Assembly: GCF_036884655.1 (NCBI RefSeq)
Contig: NC_088357.1
Coordinates: forward strand, 11,458,501-11,522,500
Direction: 5' to 3'
Origin: Musa acuminata AAA Group
Taxonomy: Eukaryota > Streptophyta > Magnoliopsida > Zingiberales > Musaceae
DNA: 64,000 bases
The number at the start of each line of letters is the position of its first letter. Positions within the stretch are counted from its first letter, which is position 1. The position numbers and the translations under genes were made by a program. The notes under the pieces are model-generated. The model was given only the letters and a program-made list of their open reading frames with translations, did no database searches and was not told the origin of the DNA. This document shows, piece by piece, positions 24,898 through 37,358 of the stretch.

Positions 24898-25556
24898 GGG
24901 CTAATTATATATTGCCCCCTATACTTCGATCCTATTAGTATTATGATATTTGTATTTAAAAATTTATATTAATTTTTTTATAGTTCTAAAAGAAAATTAA
25001 ATAATCTTATTTGCTCTAACGTCGTCAACTGTATTGATAGAAAACACAACATGCGACACCATGTACTGAATCAATACGAAAATGATTGGCAAAAAGATAA
25101 TTCCAATCATGATTCGTATTATCGATCAGTATCAATGTACCGACCAACTGTTGATATGGAATGTATCGAACTATACTAAGCATATCGACATATGATATAC
25201 TGGAGTGTATCAATATATCATCCGTACTGATTCTTTTTTGCATCAGTACATATCGCCTGTACCGAGTAATACACTTCGCTATGTTAAAACCTTGATTTTA
25301 ATATTCTTTTCATTTTTAGTACGTGCGATGTTGAAATTATCTTTTTACCGATAAAGTTACTAGAAACAAAAAATAAAATAAAATTATCTTGATACTCATC
25401 ACTTCTGTATAGATCCGTTTCACATATTATGTTTTCTATTAATATAATTAATAGCATTATGACAAATGAGATTTTTTAAAATTATAAATACTTTATTATA
25501 AATATTTTAAATATAAATATAATGATACTAATAGGATCCAAATACTAATTAACCCC
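24898..25556. mobile_element. Second inverted-repeat element with a nested repeat
   Basis: The left edge GGGCTAATTATATATTGCCC and the inner CCTATTAGTATTATGAT mirror the right edge AATGATACTAATAGG and ACTAATTAACCCC. The terminal CTAATTA...TATT motif also resembles the 21.8-23.1 kb element. Inside, 25050-25290 is rich in CGATCAGTATC-, GTACCGACC- and CCTGTACCGAG-like motifs, apparently a nested GGTACCG-family repeat. Confidence 0.6.
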
Positions 25557-25787
25557 ACTTCGACGACGAAAACATGCTCCTGTCTATGGTAGCGCCGACA
25601 GTTTCCCTGCTCAGGAAATATCTGCACCGTTGGATGATGTGCTTAAAAAAATCGAGATGAAGGGTGGGGATCAAACATTAACGGCACTGCCCTACCAATT
25701 TGAATTCAAACGTTCCTCTTTCTCTCTCTTCATCTTTCTTTATAACGTTATGATTTCCGTTCTCCCCTTCTTCTTCCCTCTACACCC

Positions 25788-26339
25788 CTTCGCTGTTATC
25801 CCCTCCTATCTTTCTTCTTTCCTCTAAACCCAAGCCCTGCGCTTGCGCTCCTCTTATCCCCTCCTATTTCTCTGATTGTAGTAATAGTAGAAGATGGAGG
25901 ATGGCAGACGAACAAAGGAAGAGCCTTGTAGGGTTTCCTTTCGAGACGGCCGTTTGGCGTCAAGAAAAGCTGAAGAAGCTGGTTTACCTTTTCACCCTCC
26001 CCCTTTCCATTCTTATTCGTTGAACCATCTTTGTTCTTCTAAAGAAACCCGTGTAGGTTTTCGTTGATTCTGACGCTTCTTGATCCCGAATCCTCTTCGT
26101 TACTGTATTTTGATGGAAATCTTGTTGCTAGCCAGGGTTTTGATCTTTCTGCGCTATATGCTTGGTTTTCTTTGTGAGATTTTCTCTGTCTTGATGAAAT
26201 ATTTTATGGTATTTTTGGATCTTTTTATTTCTATTCCTCTCATTTCTTTTGGTTCATGCTAAAGATCCGATTTCTCCAAGGGTTTTTTATAGTCAGTATT
26301 GCGTTGCTATTATTCTTGGGACATTGAGAGGAAATCTTG
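25788..26339. repeat. Direct duplication, copy 1, carrying kinesin exon 1
   Basis: This segment is repeated 628-635 bp downstream with high identity, from CTTCGCTGTTA to TTGAGAGGAAATCTTG. Copy 1 keeps the ATG, an open frame and a GT donor, so it is the working first exon. Confidence 0.9.
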
Positions 26340-29300
26340 CGAAGAGGATCCTCTTCGCAAGATTTCTCTGTATTGCGTTGCTGTTTTGCTAAAGATTTCT
26401 CTCTCTTGCGATCCTCTTCGCTGTTAGCCCCTTCTATCGTTCTTCTTTCCTCTAAACCCAAGCCCTGCGCTTGCGCTCCTCTTATCCCCTCCTATTTCTC
26501 TGGTAGCAGTAAAAGCAGAAGACGGAGGGTGGCAGACGAACAAAGGACTAGTAGGGTTTCCTTTCGAGACGGCCGTTTGGCGTCAAGAAAAGCTGAAGAA
26601 GCTTATTCACCTTTTCACCCTCCCCATTTCCATTCTTATTCGTTGAACCATCTTTGTTCTTCTAAAGAAAACCGTGGAGGTTTCGTTGATTCTGACGGTT
26701 CTTGATCCTGAAGCCTCTCTTCTGATTGTTTCTTTACTGTATTTTGATGGAAATCTTGTTGCTAGCCAGGGTTTTGATCTTTCTGCTCCGTATGCTTGGG
26801 TTTCTTTGTGAGATTTTCGCTGTCTTGATGAAATCTTTTATGGTAATTTTGGATCTTTTTTATTTCTTTTCCTCTGATTTCTTTTGGTTCATGCTAAAGA
26901 TCCGATTTCTCCAAAGGCTTTTTTTAGTCAGTATTGCGTTGCTATTATTCTTGGGACATTGAGAGGAAATCTTGATCCAATTTTGTAGCTTTGAGGCGAT
27001 CAGAAGCTGCCAGTTGGCTCGAGAGCATCGTCGGACCGCTTGGATTGCCTCCGCAGCCCACTGAGAAGGAGTTCGTATCCTGCTTGAGGAGTGGCATCGT
27101 CCTATGCAATGCCATCAACAGGATCCAGCCTGGTGCTGTTCCGAAGGTACTGTTGTCACCCGATTTTGATCCTTCTGATGATTGTGACATCCGATTTGTT
27201 TTTACTATTATCCGACTTGCTCTTTCTTCATGATGAATTGTGAAGGTTGTTGCTAGTCAATCGGTTGGCACTGCCTGGGACATCCAACCTTTACCTGCCT
27301 ATCAGTACTTTGAGAACGTTCGCAACTTCCTAGTTGCTGTGGAGGATCTCAAGCTTCCCAGCTTCGAGGCTTCAGATCTTGAAAGGGTTAAGAGTCAATA
27401 ATTTATGAACACAAAATTACTTTCTTTGTTCTGTTTTTCTTTTCTTTGAATAACAATATTTTTCTTGGAACAGGACACTGTGGAAGCCGGTTCAGCAGTC
27501 AAAATTGTGGATTGCATCCTTGCCTTGAAAAATTTTCATGAACTCCAGCAATCTAATGGAGAGAATGGACCCTGGAAACATGTCAAATCTCCAATAGTTC
27601 CATGGTCTTTTGGTCAATTGAGGTCGCCCGTTTTCTCTTCGGGATCAGTCAACGCTAGATGCTTAGACATGTCAGCAACTGCTGACAAACCACAACTAGT
27701 GAAGAACATGGATCAATGTAAACAGGGTAAGTTTTGTCTCCTAAAACTTTAATTATCTATGGTGTCACTGTAGACTGTAGCTTCTGGAGGTTTTCCATCA
27801 TGAGAAGTGTATTTTATTCATATTAGGCCAATGGTTACTGATCTACAACGTTTTCTGAGAGTACTTCTCCATTGTTGGTAATTTCTTATTTGTTTAAATG
27901 CAGTGGATTCCCTTGTATCAATGCTTTCAGATTTGATGTTTAATTCAAAGGAGAACATTGATCAAAGCCTTATAGAGTCATGGCATAAAGGAAAAACAGT
28001 AATACTTCTTGTCTCTCAACTTATCATTTGATGTAGTGGTTACACGAGATATGCCTACATTTCATCTGAAAACACTTTCCTTGTTGCAGGATCATGTCAA
28101 GCTATTTAGCAAGATCATGTCAAGTTGTTTGGAAGGACAGCAGGTACATAATGTGATGATAAACCTATTGTAGTAGTAATTTATAGCAAAAAAATCCTTC
28201 CATTATGACATGAGTAAGAACCAAAGTTGTGTAGAATTTTACTGCATTTATGAAACTGAGAAAATAAGAGGTGCAAAGACCTAAGAATAATGGCATTAGT
28301 TTAACTAATCTGGATGCCAGTCAACACATACTTCTAGTTTCCAGTTTTACTGTATTTCTCCCAGCTTCATCAGGCAATTTATGTTTTGCATCTTCTATGA
28401 GGAACTTGCCTATAAAAGCAATGTGTTTCTCATGATTTTTTGCAAATCTTCAATAATGCAAGAAAATCTATGACACACGAATCAAATTGCACCATTAGAT
28501 GCAACAAAGTGTATGAACAATCTGGGGTCGGCTGTGTGGGTCTGTTCCCACTATTAAGCTTCTTGTAAGGCAATATTCCTAAGTCCAGAAGTATCGAATA
28601 TCTTTTATCATTTCTAGTAAAAGACCTTCTGTCTGCCTCCACCTTTCATATTAGTCCTACTTGAATCATCCTTATCTAACTGTGGCATCTATAGGTAGCT
28701 TCTGATTCTGATGACCAGTCCTTAATCAATATGTTTATACTATTTTAAATGGTTTCTCTTATTCATCAAGACCATAGCTTGTTTATCATAAATCTGAATA
28801 TATCATATTCTATTTTCTCTTGGCAGTCCTAGAGGACCAATTTTGTCAACCTTGTTCCCGGCTAGGTCAACATCCATTTGACATGATCTCAATGATGTGT
28901 GTACAATGGACCTCAACTGCACCCTCCTGACAATACTTAATTGTAGATAAGGAACTAGATACTCAAGAAGATCCCTGCACTCTATGTTGACCCTAACAAC
29001 AATATCTACTTTAAGGCACTATAGAGGTCACTTGTGGACATAGTGGTCTATCCCTACTAAACATAATTGTCATGCTAGGGGCACTATTATCACTTCTAGC
29101 AGGTACAACATTATGAGAAGCCTCTAGTGTGATTAACAATGGCCCCATACTACAGGATGACACTTCTAGCTCGCTAACAGTAGCCACGACTTGTGAGGCA
29201 ACCACTAATACTTGAATAGAAACAACATGCAGTAGCTTCGAGGCCCATGGGATAACACCCTTGTTGAAGAAGGAATTTTTTGAGTAAGGAGGGTAATTTG

Positions 29301-32300
29301 GTGATAGTAAATCGTATATCTATATGTATACATTTATTTATTTTATGGTTAACAATGCTTTCTCATGATAGGTCAAATGGACGAAGGGTGATTGTAGGGA
29401 TATACGTGCAAGAATCTAAATTAGAAGGATATGTCTGCCATCTTAAAGTTAATATGAATGTCTCTGTATTGTCTGATTTTAATGGGATATAATATGCGAT
29501 ATCCAAAAAGGGAATGTGAAGCAAAGATAAAGTGAGCATGCCACACTTGGTTTTCCTTACACCTTCTTGATGAGTGAAATTATGGCACTGTTTACTTACT
29601 GTTCAGTTTATAGTGGTATGATTGGCTTAAACGAGTCATGAGATTCATCTATCGTGCTTATGCATACAATTTTATTATACCTGCTGCACATCAACATGCA
29701 TAGTCTACAAAACGTTTTTCATCACATATCATGTAATTATTATGCTTGGAATTATATGCATCCTTAAACGTTTTTCAAGTGCCAACTAATCCTTTAACGT
29801 GAATATTAGATATTCACTCATATAATTTTTGTTATATGTGACTGTTCTCCTGTTAGAAGTTTTCTTCTTCTCTTTATTTTAGTCTTGTTTAGATTTCAAA
29901 AGGCTAATGAGTTTCTCTAATACATTCACAAGTCGGAGTCAGTTCTTCAAGATCTTCTTTTGAAAGGAAATGTTATTGACAGTTGTTCAACCAAGGAAAC
30001 ATACAAGGTACATTTTCTTCATCTATCCAAATGCACTCAATAAATGAATTCAGAAACACTCATTTCAAAAGTCAATAGGTTATATATTATAATTTTTTCT
30101 TATAAAATTATAAATGCCACGAGTAACCTGCTGATACAACTGATAGGAAAATGTGCCCTAATACTAGTAGGATTTGTTTTGCTGCAATGCTTGCCTGTGA
30201 AATACTGAAACCTGATTCTGGTTGATGCATGATTATTCTTGCTTACATGCATTTAAATAAATATCTTACTAAGCTTAATTTATTTTTGCCAACACCGCTT
30301 ATGATCTAAGATTACTGGATAACCCTATTGTCATGTATATGACATTTTTTGAGTACATATAGTTGCTACCACTTAAATAGCATAAATAGTGCTTTCCAAA
30401 TACTTCTTGTGGAAATACATGCTGGTTGTTGCTAGGAAATTCTAAACTTCATCTTTCCCTTTGGTTAACACTTGCCTATGGACACACTTTGTCAAAGTTA
30501 GCAAACTAATAATTGTGTGATTAAGCTAGCATTTCCAATGTTGTTCAAGTTGTTAAGTGATAAGGTCACTTAAGAGATCATATCTTGTGAAATATGTTAA
30601 GAAATCTATGAGAATTATTCTCCTAACAAGTTGACCAAATATGATTTACAACTTTACACAAGGACAGCATTGATTTAGTTGAAATTCTAAATGGTCATTT
30701 CAGAAAGCAGCTAGTTAAACTTAAGAATTGGATATTTGACTACAAGCTAAATGCTTTTTGAGTAGATCCTCATGTTTGCAAGTAGCATAATGGGATGCTT
30801 AGAAAAATTTAGTATTAGACAACTAAATATAAGCTATGGTAAAATCATAACTTATGACTTGACCAAGATTTTTTAGCTTCCTTTTGGGAGAAATTGAAGG
30901 TATAAACATTATCTACACTTTAAAATTGCAAGGGTGGAATACTTCACAGTTTATTTATAGTTATTTAGGGAACAAGTCATAAATGATTCTGAATAGACAT
31001 CTAGATGCAGCCTGAGAGCATATATAGTCTCGAGACTCTGGACCACCACTTTTAGTGTTTAAAAATTTTCTTTGGCATGAGCCACCGAGAAACATTATAT
31101 GATGTTTAACCCGTGTTACTTATTTTACATTGGATTTAACAGATATATAATGAAAAATATCTGGCCAATGGAAGCACAGTATTGTATTAATAACCTTATG
31201 TTTCTTATAGGGATACACAAGATACCATGTCATCTTTTTGTGTTTGTTGACAGTAACAATCAACACAATAAACTATTACATTACCTTTAAAACTGCTAAT
31301 GACATGCTGCATTTTTACACAGTGAATGTTGGACAGACAATCTAAAGATGATACCTTGCCTATACCCATTTCCTTAATAATATTCATGATAGTAGAAAAG
31401 TTTGGTCCACTGAAAACAAGTTGGAATGATGAACAATTGATAATTCACCATCTTGAATTAGATAATCTAAAACATTTATTTGGTGTTGCAGTGTTGTAGC
31501 TTTTGTTTGAGAGAAGGTGATTGTGATCACTGGTATAAACTGGAAGAACAAGAGAAGGAATTAATGGTAAACATGTGCTTTGTGCTCTTATAAATCAAGA
31601 TGTTGGATGCTTTTATCTGTCACATATAGTAAAAGTTGCATATTCATTTATTTTATCATGTTTTTAAATGTAAACATTTATTTTATTTTCACTCTGATGG
31701 AAAAACAAGAGAATTAAATGATCTTGTCAAAATTATACATATACATACATATATATTTCCAAAGATGAAGCACTCTTTCTTAGAAAATGTTAATTGATAA
31801 AAGAATCTTTCTTAGGAAACATGATCACATTATGAGATGTATGTTAAAAATAATTTGTTGGTCAATTGAACCCATATGATACTTCACAAGTTACTAGTTC
31901 ATCGACATTTAAAGAAATATACATGAGATTCATATATCGGGTGGTTCTTTGGGCATTGGGATAGTTGAAATTTTATCGACAAGGTGAATAAAGTTTAATT
32001 TTCAATTAATTTCACCTTCTGCTAAGTTTTAAAGTGATAGGAAGACAATACTGAAGAAATAAAACAATTATACATATGTTGCAAGCATCTCTTACTGTTT
32101 TCTGGGCACAGGTCACCAAGCTACACTAGACACCCAATTGTTTCATAACCTTATTTTTCTACAATCAGATGGAATGGCATGTGGTCCTGGTGTGTGTGCA
32201 ACCTTCACAAAGTTTCATTTGAGTGGTCCCATGCCCAAGTCCACTGGTTGGCACAATCTCAATTTTTATTAATAGGCTGAGAATAAACCTCGTGGACAAA

Positions 32301-35300
32301 AAACCATGCTTGCATGTTTAATAGGTATAAGCTTCTATCTGTAATAAGATTGAGCAGAAAATCTCCATTAGGTTTTTATTGCAACTTATGGAATAATTAT
32401 AGACTATTCCAAGAATCAGATAAGTTCACTTATTAAAGAATCAGATAAACTCTTCAGTCTTTTTATCTGTCTCTTCTTATAGAATCATCATCCAAATTGA
32501 TTTGTTCTCATTAATTAATCTTATACATGTTAGTTTTTGTGCATGCTTGTTTGACTATTTTTCAATTTTCTTGAGGCATTTCACTTGCTTTGCAGGAATT
32601 AAAAGCTCTGTTATCAGAAACCAGAGTGCAGTTCATAACCCTACAGACCCAACTGCAAAATGATTTTACAGAACTAGGTAGGAAAGTGATTGCTTGTCAT
32701 TGTATAGTTGCCATCCTACATTGATATTTTCTAGGGCAATCTAGCATCACTCACTTAGTGTACATGAGTTTTTACTGAGCTTCATTGGCACATGAAGTCC
32801 AAAAGCTATGTGCAACATTTGGAAAATCGACATAAGTGTGAACTTCTGTGTAGATTTTGCAGTATTTGCCTGCTCAATTTCTAAAATGCTGTCCACATCA
32901 TCTAGGAATCCAGATTCATGAGCTCTCAGTTGGCGCTTCTGGATATCATCAGGCAATCAAAGAAAATAGACATTTATATAACATTCTTCAAGAACTAAGA
33001 GGTACATTTGCCTTGTAGTCTGTTTTCTCAGAATATATGATCAATAAAGATCTCACTTCCTTTCTTCAGGAAATATTCGAGTGTTTTGCAGGATCAGGCC
33101 AATCCTCAAATGTGAAGCAAAAAGTTGTATAGAATACATTGGAAATGATGGTTCTTTGATGATCTTTGATCCATGCAAGTCACAAAATACACGCAAAATA
33201 TTCCAGTTCAATAAAGTATTTGGTCCAGCTACTACTCAAGGTAAGGTTCTTAGATTTGTTCATCATTTTGCTGTTCTTAAAGTTTCTGATGAAGATTAAC
33301 AGTAAGTTTGATATACATTCTGACTGTACAGGTGAAGTATACAAGGAAACTCAATCTTTAATAAGATCTGTCATGGATGGTTACAATGTCTGCATATTTG
33401 CTTATGGGCAGACAGGGGCTGGTAAAACATATACCATGGTATTAACTTATTTGAATTTTTATGCTTTTCTGTTCTTTAAGTTTTATATATAATTCTGGAA
33501 ATTGGTCACCATTCATTTGTGTTTGTGTCGTGCAATAGTGTGGCTCATCAAACGGATCCTGTGAGGAATTGGGGATCAATCACATGGCACTGAATGATCT
33601 CTTTCAGATATCAAGCATTCGAGAGGATATTAAATATGATATCCATGTCCAGATGGTTGAAATATATAACGAGCAAGTCCGGGATCTTCTTGCAGAAGAT
33701 GGAGCAAACACAAAATATCCTTTTATGTTAATTTTTTTTTCTTTCCAACTGGATTCTGGTTAGATATCATAAGTTATTTTGATTTGTTGATTAACCATAG
33801 TAATACATTAGAGATCATGAATTGCTCAGGCAATGGTGGGTTGAGCATTCCAAATGCTAGTATTCGAGGTGTGCAGTCTACTGCTGATGTTCTTAACTTG
33901 ATGAAACTGGGTGAGAAAAACCGAGCCTTTAGCTCAACTGCAATGAACCACAGAAGCAGCCGTTCTCACAGGTTGTCATAGAATTTTTTTCATGCTAGAT
34001 ACTCATTTTATGCCTAGTTGTATTTCTATTCATACTCATAGTGATCTTAGGAGATGTTTTATGCTTGTATGCAGTGTCTTGACAGTACATGTGCATGGTA
34101 AAGACATTTCTGGCAACACAATACGCAGTTGCCTGCATCTAGTTGACCTTGCAGGTAGTGAGAGAGTGGACAAATCAGAAGTCACAGGTGACCAACTGAA
34201 GGAGGCACAACATATCAACAAGTCCCTTTCTTGTTTGGGAGATGTTATTACTGCCTTAGCTCAGAAGAATTCACATATTCCTTACAGAAATAGCAAGCTT
34301 ACACAACTGCTACAGAACTCATTAGGTTATAAACAGAACCAATATTCTGTTTCTTTCATTAAAAAAAAAATTAGTGTCATCTAAAATTCTAAATATTGTT
34401 TTCCTATTTTGTTGTAGGTGGAAATGCAAAGATGTTAATGTTTGCTCATGTAAGCCCAGAATCTGATTCTCATGGAGAGACAATTAGTACCCTTAAGTTT
34501 GCACAAAGAGCATCCACTGTTGAACTTGGCGCTCCTCATCAAAACAAGGAAAGCAGTGAAATCCGGAATCTGAAAGAACAGGTAAATTTTGTGTAACGTC
34601 ATTAGTTTAATCTAAAATTTTCTTGTGGCATAGATAATGATCCTTGACTTTTATATGCAATAGTTAACTGTGATTTTAATATCCAAGCTTGTAGATAAAT
34701 CCACTTCTGTGTTTTAAATTGTTCTGATACACTACAGCTGTCTTCTACCAGAAGCACAAGATCTGGTTGTATTTTGTAAGATAATTTAAGATCTGTCAAT
34801 TACCCTAGTAGGCTTCAAATTGGAATATCTAGATATGGGTTGCTAATATTGTAAGATAATTGAATGGCCTGTCGTTTATCCAATTATATTTTGAATTAGC
34901 AATCTATAACTATACTCAGTATGGCTAACAAGTATTGTGCCAATGTCTAACAGTGATCCATATTAATGTGTAATGATCAATATTAGAAAGAAGCATTCCA
35001 ATCTATAACAGTGAACTAATGGTCTAACTTTCTTGTTTCTTTTTTAATAAAGAAAAGAAAATGGACTCTAATGTATAAGCAAGAGAGATTGTTGTGCACC
35101 ATCCATGATTAAACTTTTGCAGCCTTTCTTGTTCTCACTCCATACATGATGTTAGTAGTATATGAATTTAGACATAAAAGAACAGTCAGAAACAGTTTGT
35201 CCAGTCTTCTAAGGCATAAGGCTTTGAACAATCTGGACTAGATTGAGATAGTTGCACTTGACCCAGATATTTTGAATATTGCAATTGGAGTTGCTTTAAT

Positions 35301-37358
35301 TCATCTTAAGAGTCAATGCTTCACCATTAGAATGGATTGCAAACACAGAAGTCTCAACCTGTTTGGAGAAGAATTCTAGCTTATGTTTTGGTTCACCAAG
35401 TGAATAACTTGCATTGTGGTGATCCTCGAACTCACATGATGGTTAGACATGATGAAACCATCATGGTTAGACATATGATGGTTATCCATAAGTTGCCCTT
35501 TCTTCTAATATTTGCTTTGCTCCTTTTAATTCATGTTTTCTGGGCACTACAGAATTTTTCTGACAGAGTCTGGTAATGATGGACTTACACAACCAAATCA
35601 TATTGATATGAGCTATCTGCTTTTTTTCTATAAAAGTTTTTTTTATTCTGGCCAAATTCTCATTACATAGAGGACATCCAACAGTAGATGTTTTTGCAGA
35701 TAGATAATCTCAACAAGGCTTTGATGATCAAGGAAGAGAAGTTCATGCATCCATATAAGCTAAAAGAGAATACACCTGTCTCAGAGAGGTCAAAACAAAT
35801 GACGGACCATACTCCTCTATGTCCACGAAGACTGAGCATTGAGAATGGCAGTGTTCCAAAGGCTGGAACAACAGCCAACCCAGAGAGCAAAGTCTTGAAG
35901 TCCCCCATTTCAAGACTTAAATACACTACAGATGGTACCCTGACTTGTAACAGGAGATTAAGTTCCGAAGGATTGAGTTGTGAAAGTAATCAGAAAGAGC
36001 ATGAAAGCTCAGTTTCACATGTAAGCATCAGCCTTCAACTATAGGCTTCCTATTTGATTTATTCTGTCCAGAGTGCTCTGATGAATTTTTTCTTCTATGT
36101 TGCAGCTATGTTCAAACATCGGTCCCGAAGCCAACGCAAGCTTGAACAGTGAGAACTTTGTAGCTGGTACCAAGTATTTCCAACAATCTTCCCCAAGTAC
36201 TTGTAATACATATACACAGAGTAGGCTGCCAAGGATCGCGAGCAGTTGTACACTTGACAAAGATTCACTTAACCAAACCAGAAAATTGGATGAGGCCACA
36301 CCAAATAAGATCAATTCAGTCACCAAGTTAGACACCAGAGATTCCAATAAAGGTGCTATCAGTAAAGGATCTCACATAAGAAAATCCTTGCAGAGCCTTG
36401 GCAGACTAATAAATGGTTCTGAGAGAAGGTAACCTGATCACACATAACATTTCTACCATAACTGATCAACCTATTTTTATGAGTAGATTGGGAAGTGAGT
36501 GCTCTTTATGCAGCATCAATATTATGATTTGTGTGTTTTTATTTTATTTTAATTTTTTGTTCAGGAACAATCAATGTCAAACAGAAACAGTATCTTCAAA
36601 ATTTGTCAGGAACACTGACATCAACGAAAAGTCACCAGTTACTGCAGATGCCAGGTTAAGGAGGAGACAATCTTTGACTAACCTAGAAACATTAGGTTTG
36701 AGTGCATCAAGGAGATCATCACTTGGTGGAAAATCAGTTGATTCAGGTGAGTAGAAATCTATTTTCTTCTTTTTCAATTCCATCTTTTATATAACTAGCA
36801 AAATGGCAATTCATGTGGTGCAAACAATGAGTTCACATCATGCAGAAATGTTTCTTCAGCATCGAGAGAGATTTTTTTTCTCGTGTCTAGCGGTTCAGAC
36901 TGTAGAAACACCATCCTCTTGAGTTGCTTTTTAATTTCAACCTTGCAGAAATGTAAACCTTAGCAACTTCTCATGCAATCATCTTAATTTATGTACCCAA
37001 TACAATAGCAAATCGTGATGACAAAAACATGTCATCATTCTTCTTTACCTTCAGGCCTGTACAATCCTTCTCATTCTTCTTATTCTGCTTTTATGACCTT
37101 AGGTCAATCACATCTGATCCATATGTTGATGCTCGCTCTACCACATGCAATTCTAAAGACAACTCTATCACACACTGTATATTTTTTGCTGTTGAACCAA
37201 AATTTAAATCCTTGATCAGTACAATGTTTCTTTTAATATGCTCTCATATGGAGATTCAGTCTGACATTGATTCCTTCTTAGGTTCAAAGAATCTCCAAAC
37301 TGCAAGGAGCCCGCCAAGAGCCCGTCCATCCGGGAAGGTAACAAAGAGATGGTTATGA
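25894..37358 (+). CDS. KIN14: Kinesin-14 with calponin-homology domain (KCH type)
   Basis: Minus-end-directed type microtubule motor, with an N-terminal CH domain that in KCH kinesins links microtubules to actin. Exons: 25894-25981, 26989-27146, 27246-27386, 27474-27726, 27904-27998, 28090-28143, 29933-30007, 31492-31566, 32596-32677, 32906-33001, 33070-33240, 33332-33438, 33539-33714, 33807-33971, 34075-34325, 34418-34581, 35700-36020, 36106-36428, 36565-36746, 37282-37358; 3054 nt, 1017 residues. CH domain at about residues 34-150 ([43 protein letters not shown]). Short coiled-coil-like stretch at 290-370. Motor domain at about 373-710: [11 protein letters not shown]-loop GQTGAGKT (455-462), switch I NHRSSRSH (571-578), switch II DLAGSE (603-608), neck-proximal [10 protein letters not shown]. 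The Ser/Lys-rich tail is of unknown role. The start is supported by four in-frame stops just upstream (TAGTAATAGTAG). Exon 7's acceptor is the least certain. Confidence 0.93.
26331..26366. repeat. 36-bp perfect palindrome
   Basis: Centred on GGATCC at 26346-26351, with arms GAAATCTTGCGAAGAG and CTCTTCGCAAGATTTC. It starts in the last bases of duplication copy 1 and overlaps the junction between the two copies. Confidence 0.95.
26416..26974. repeat. Direct duplication, copy 2, with dead kinesin exon 1
   Basis: Aligned with copy 1, the start codon is ACG (26522-26524), a 5-nt deletion after ACAAAGGA brings in TAG stops, and the donor G|GTTTACC has become TATTCACC. It lies inside intron 1 of the kinesin gene. 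Confidence 0.88.
28144..29932. other. Kinesin intron 6
   Basis: A 1.79 kb intron between CLEGQQ and SESVLQD. 28820-29250 has a different, less AT-rich composition and may be a transposon fragment, but no domain was recognised. Confidence 0.5.
30008..32595. other. Kinesin introns 7 and 8
   Basis: Long AT-rich introns (1.48 and 1.03 kb) around the small exon at 31492-31566 ([10 protein letters not shown]...EKELM). No other features were recognised. Confidence 0.6.
33715..33806 (+). other. U12-type AT-AC intron in the kinesin motor domain
   Basis: The 92-nt intron starts ATATCCTT, the exact U12 5' splice-site consensus, and ends TAATAC. A branch-site-like TTGATTAAC lies about 12 nt before the acceptor. 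Splicing here joins GANT-K-LEIMN in frame, matching the family's N-K-R-L-E-I-R. No GT-AG alternative exists. An AT-AG ending at 33800 would also be in frame (adding two residues) but fits the family less well. Confidence 0.85.
34582..35699. other. Kinesin intron 16
   Basis: A 1.1 kb AT-rich intron separating the motor/neck region (IRNLKEQ) from the tail (IDNLNKAL). It holds a short ATGGTTAGACATGATG-type direct repeat near 35440-35480; nothing else was seen. Confidence 0.6.

Larger units (their letters stand above)
19095..25893. other. Gene-free region between the divergent AP2 and kinesin genes
   Basis: It contains both upstream regions. 19095-19700 is GC-rich and likely holds the AP2 5' UTR and core promoter on the minus strand. 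From about 20000 to 24500 it is extremely AT-rich. Embedded are a foldback-like inverted-repeat element (about 21768-23140) and a relative (about 24898-25556). No exon, tRNA or conserved protein was recognised. Confidence 0.65.

Noticed and set aside
26337..26705. 122-residue open frame in the second exon-1 copy as a separate gene
   Set aside because: Its only conserved segment is the duplicated kinesin exon-1 peptide; it lacks a start in the ancestral frame and a splice donor.
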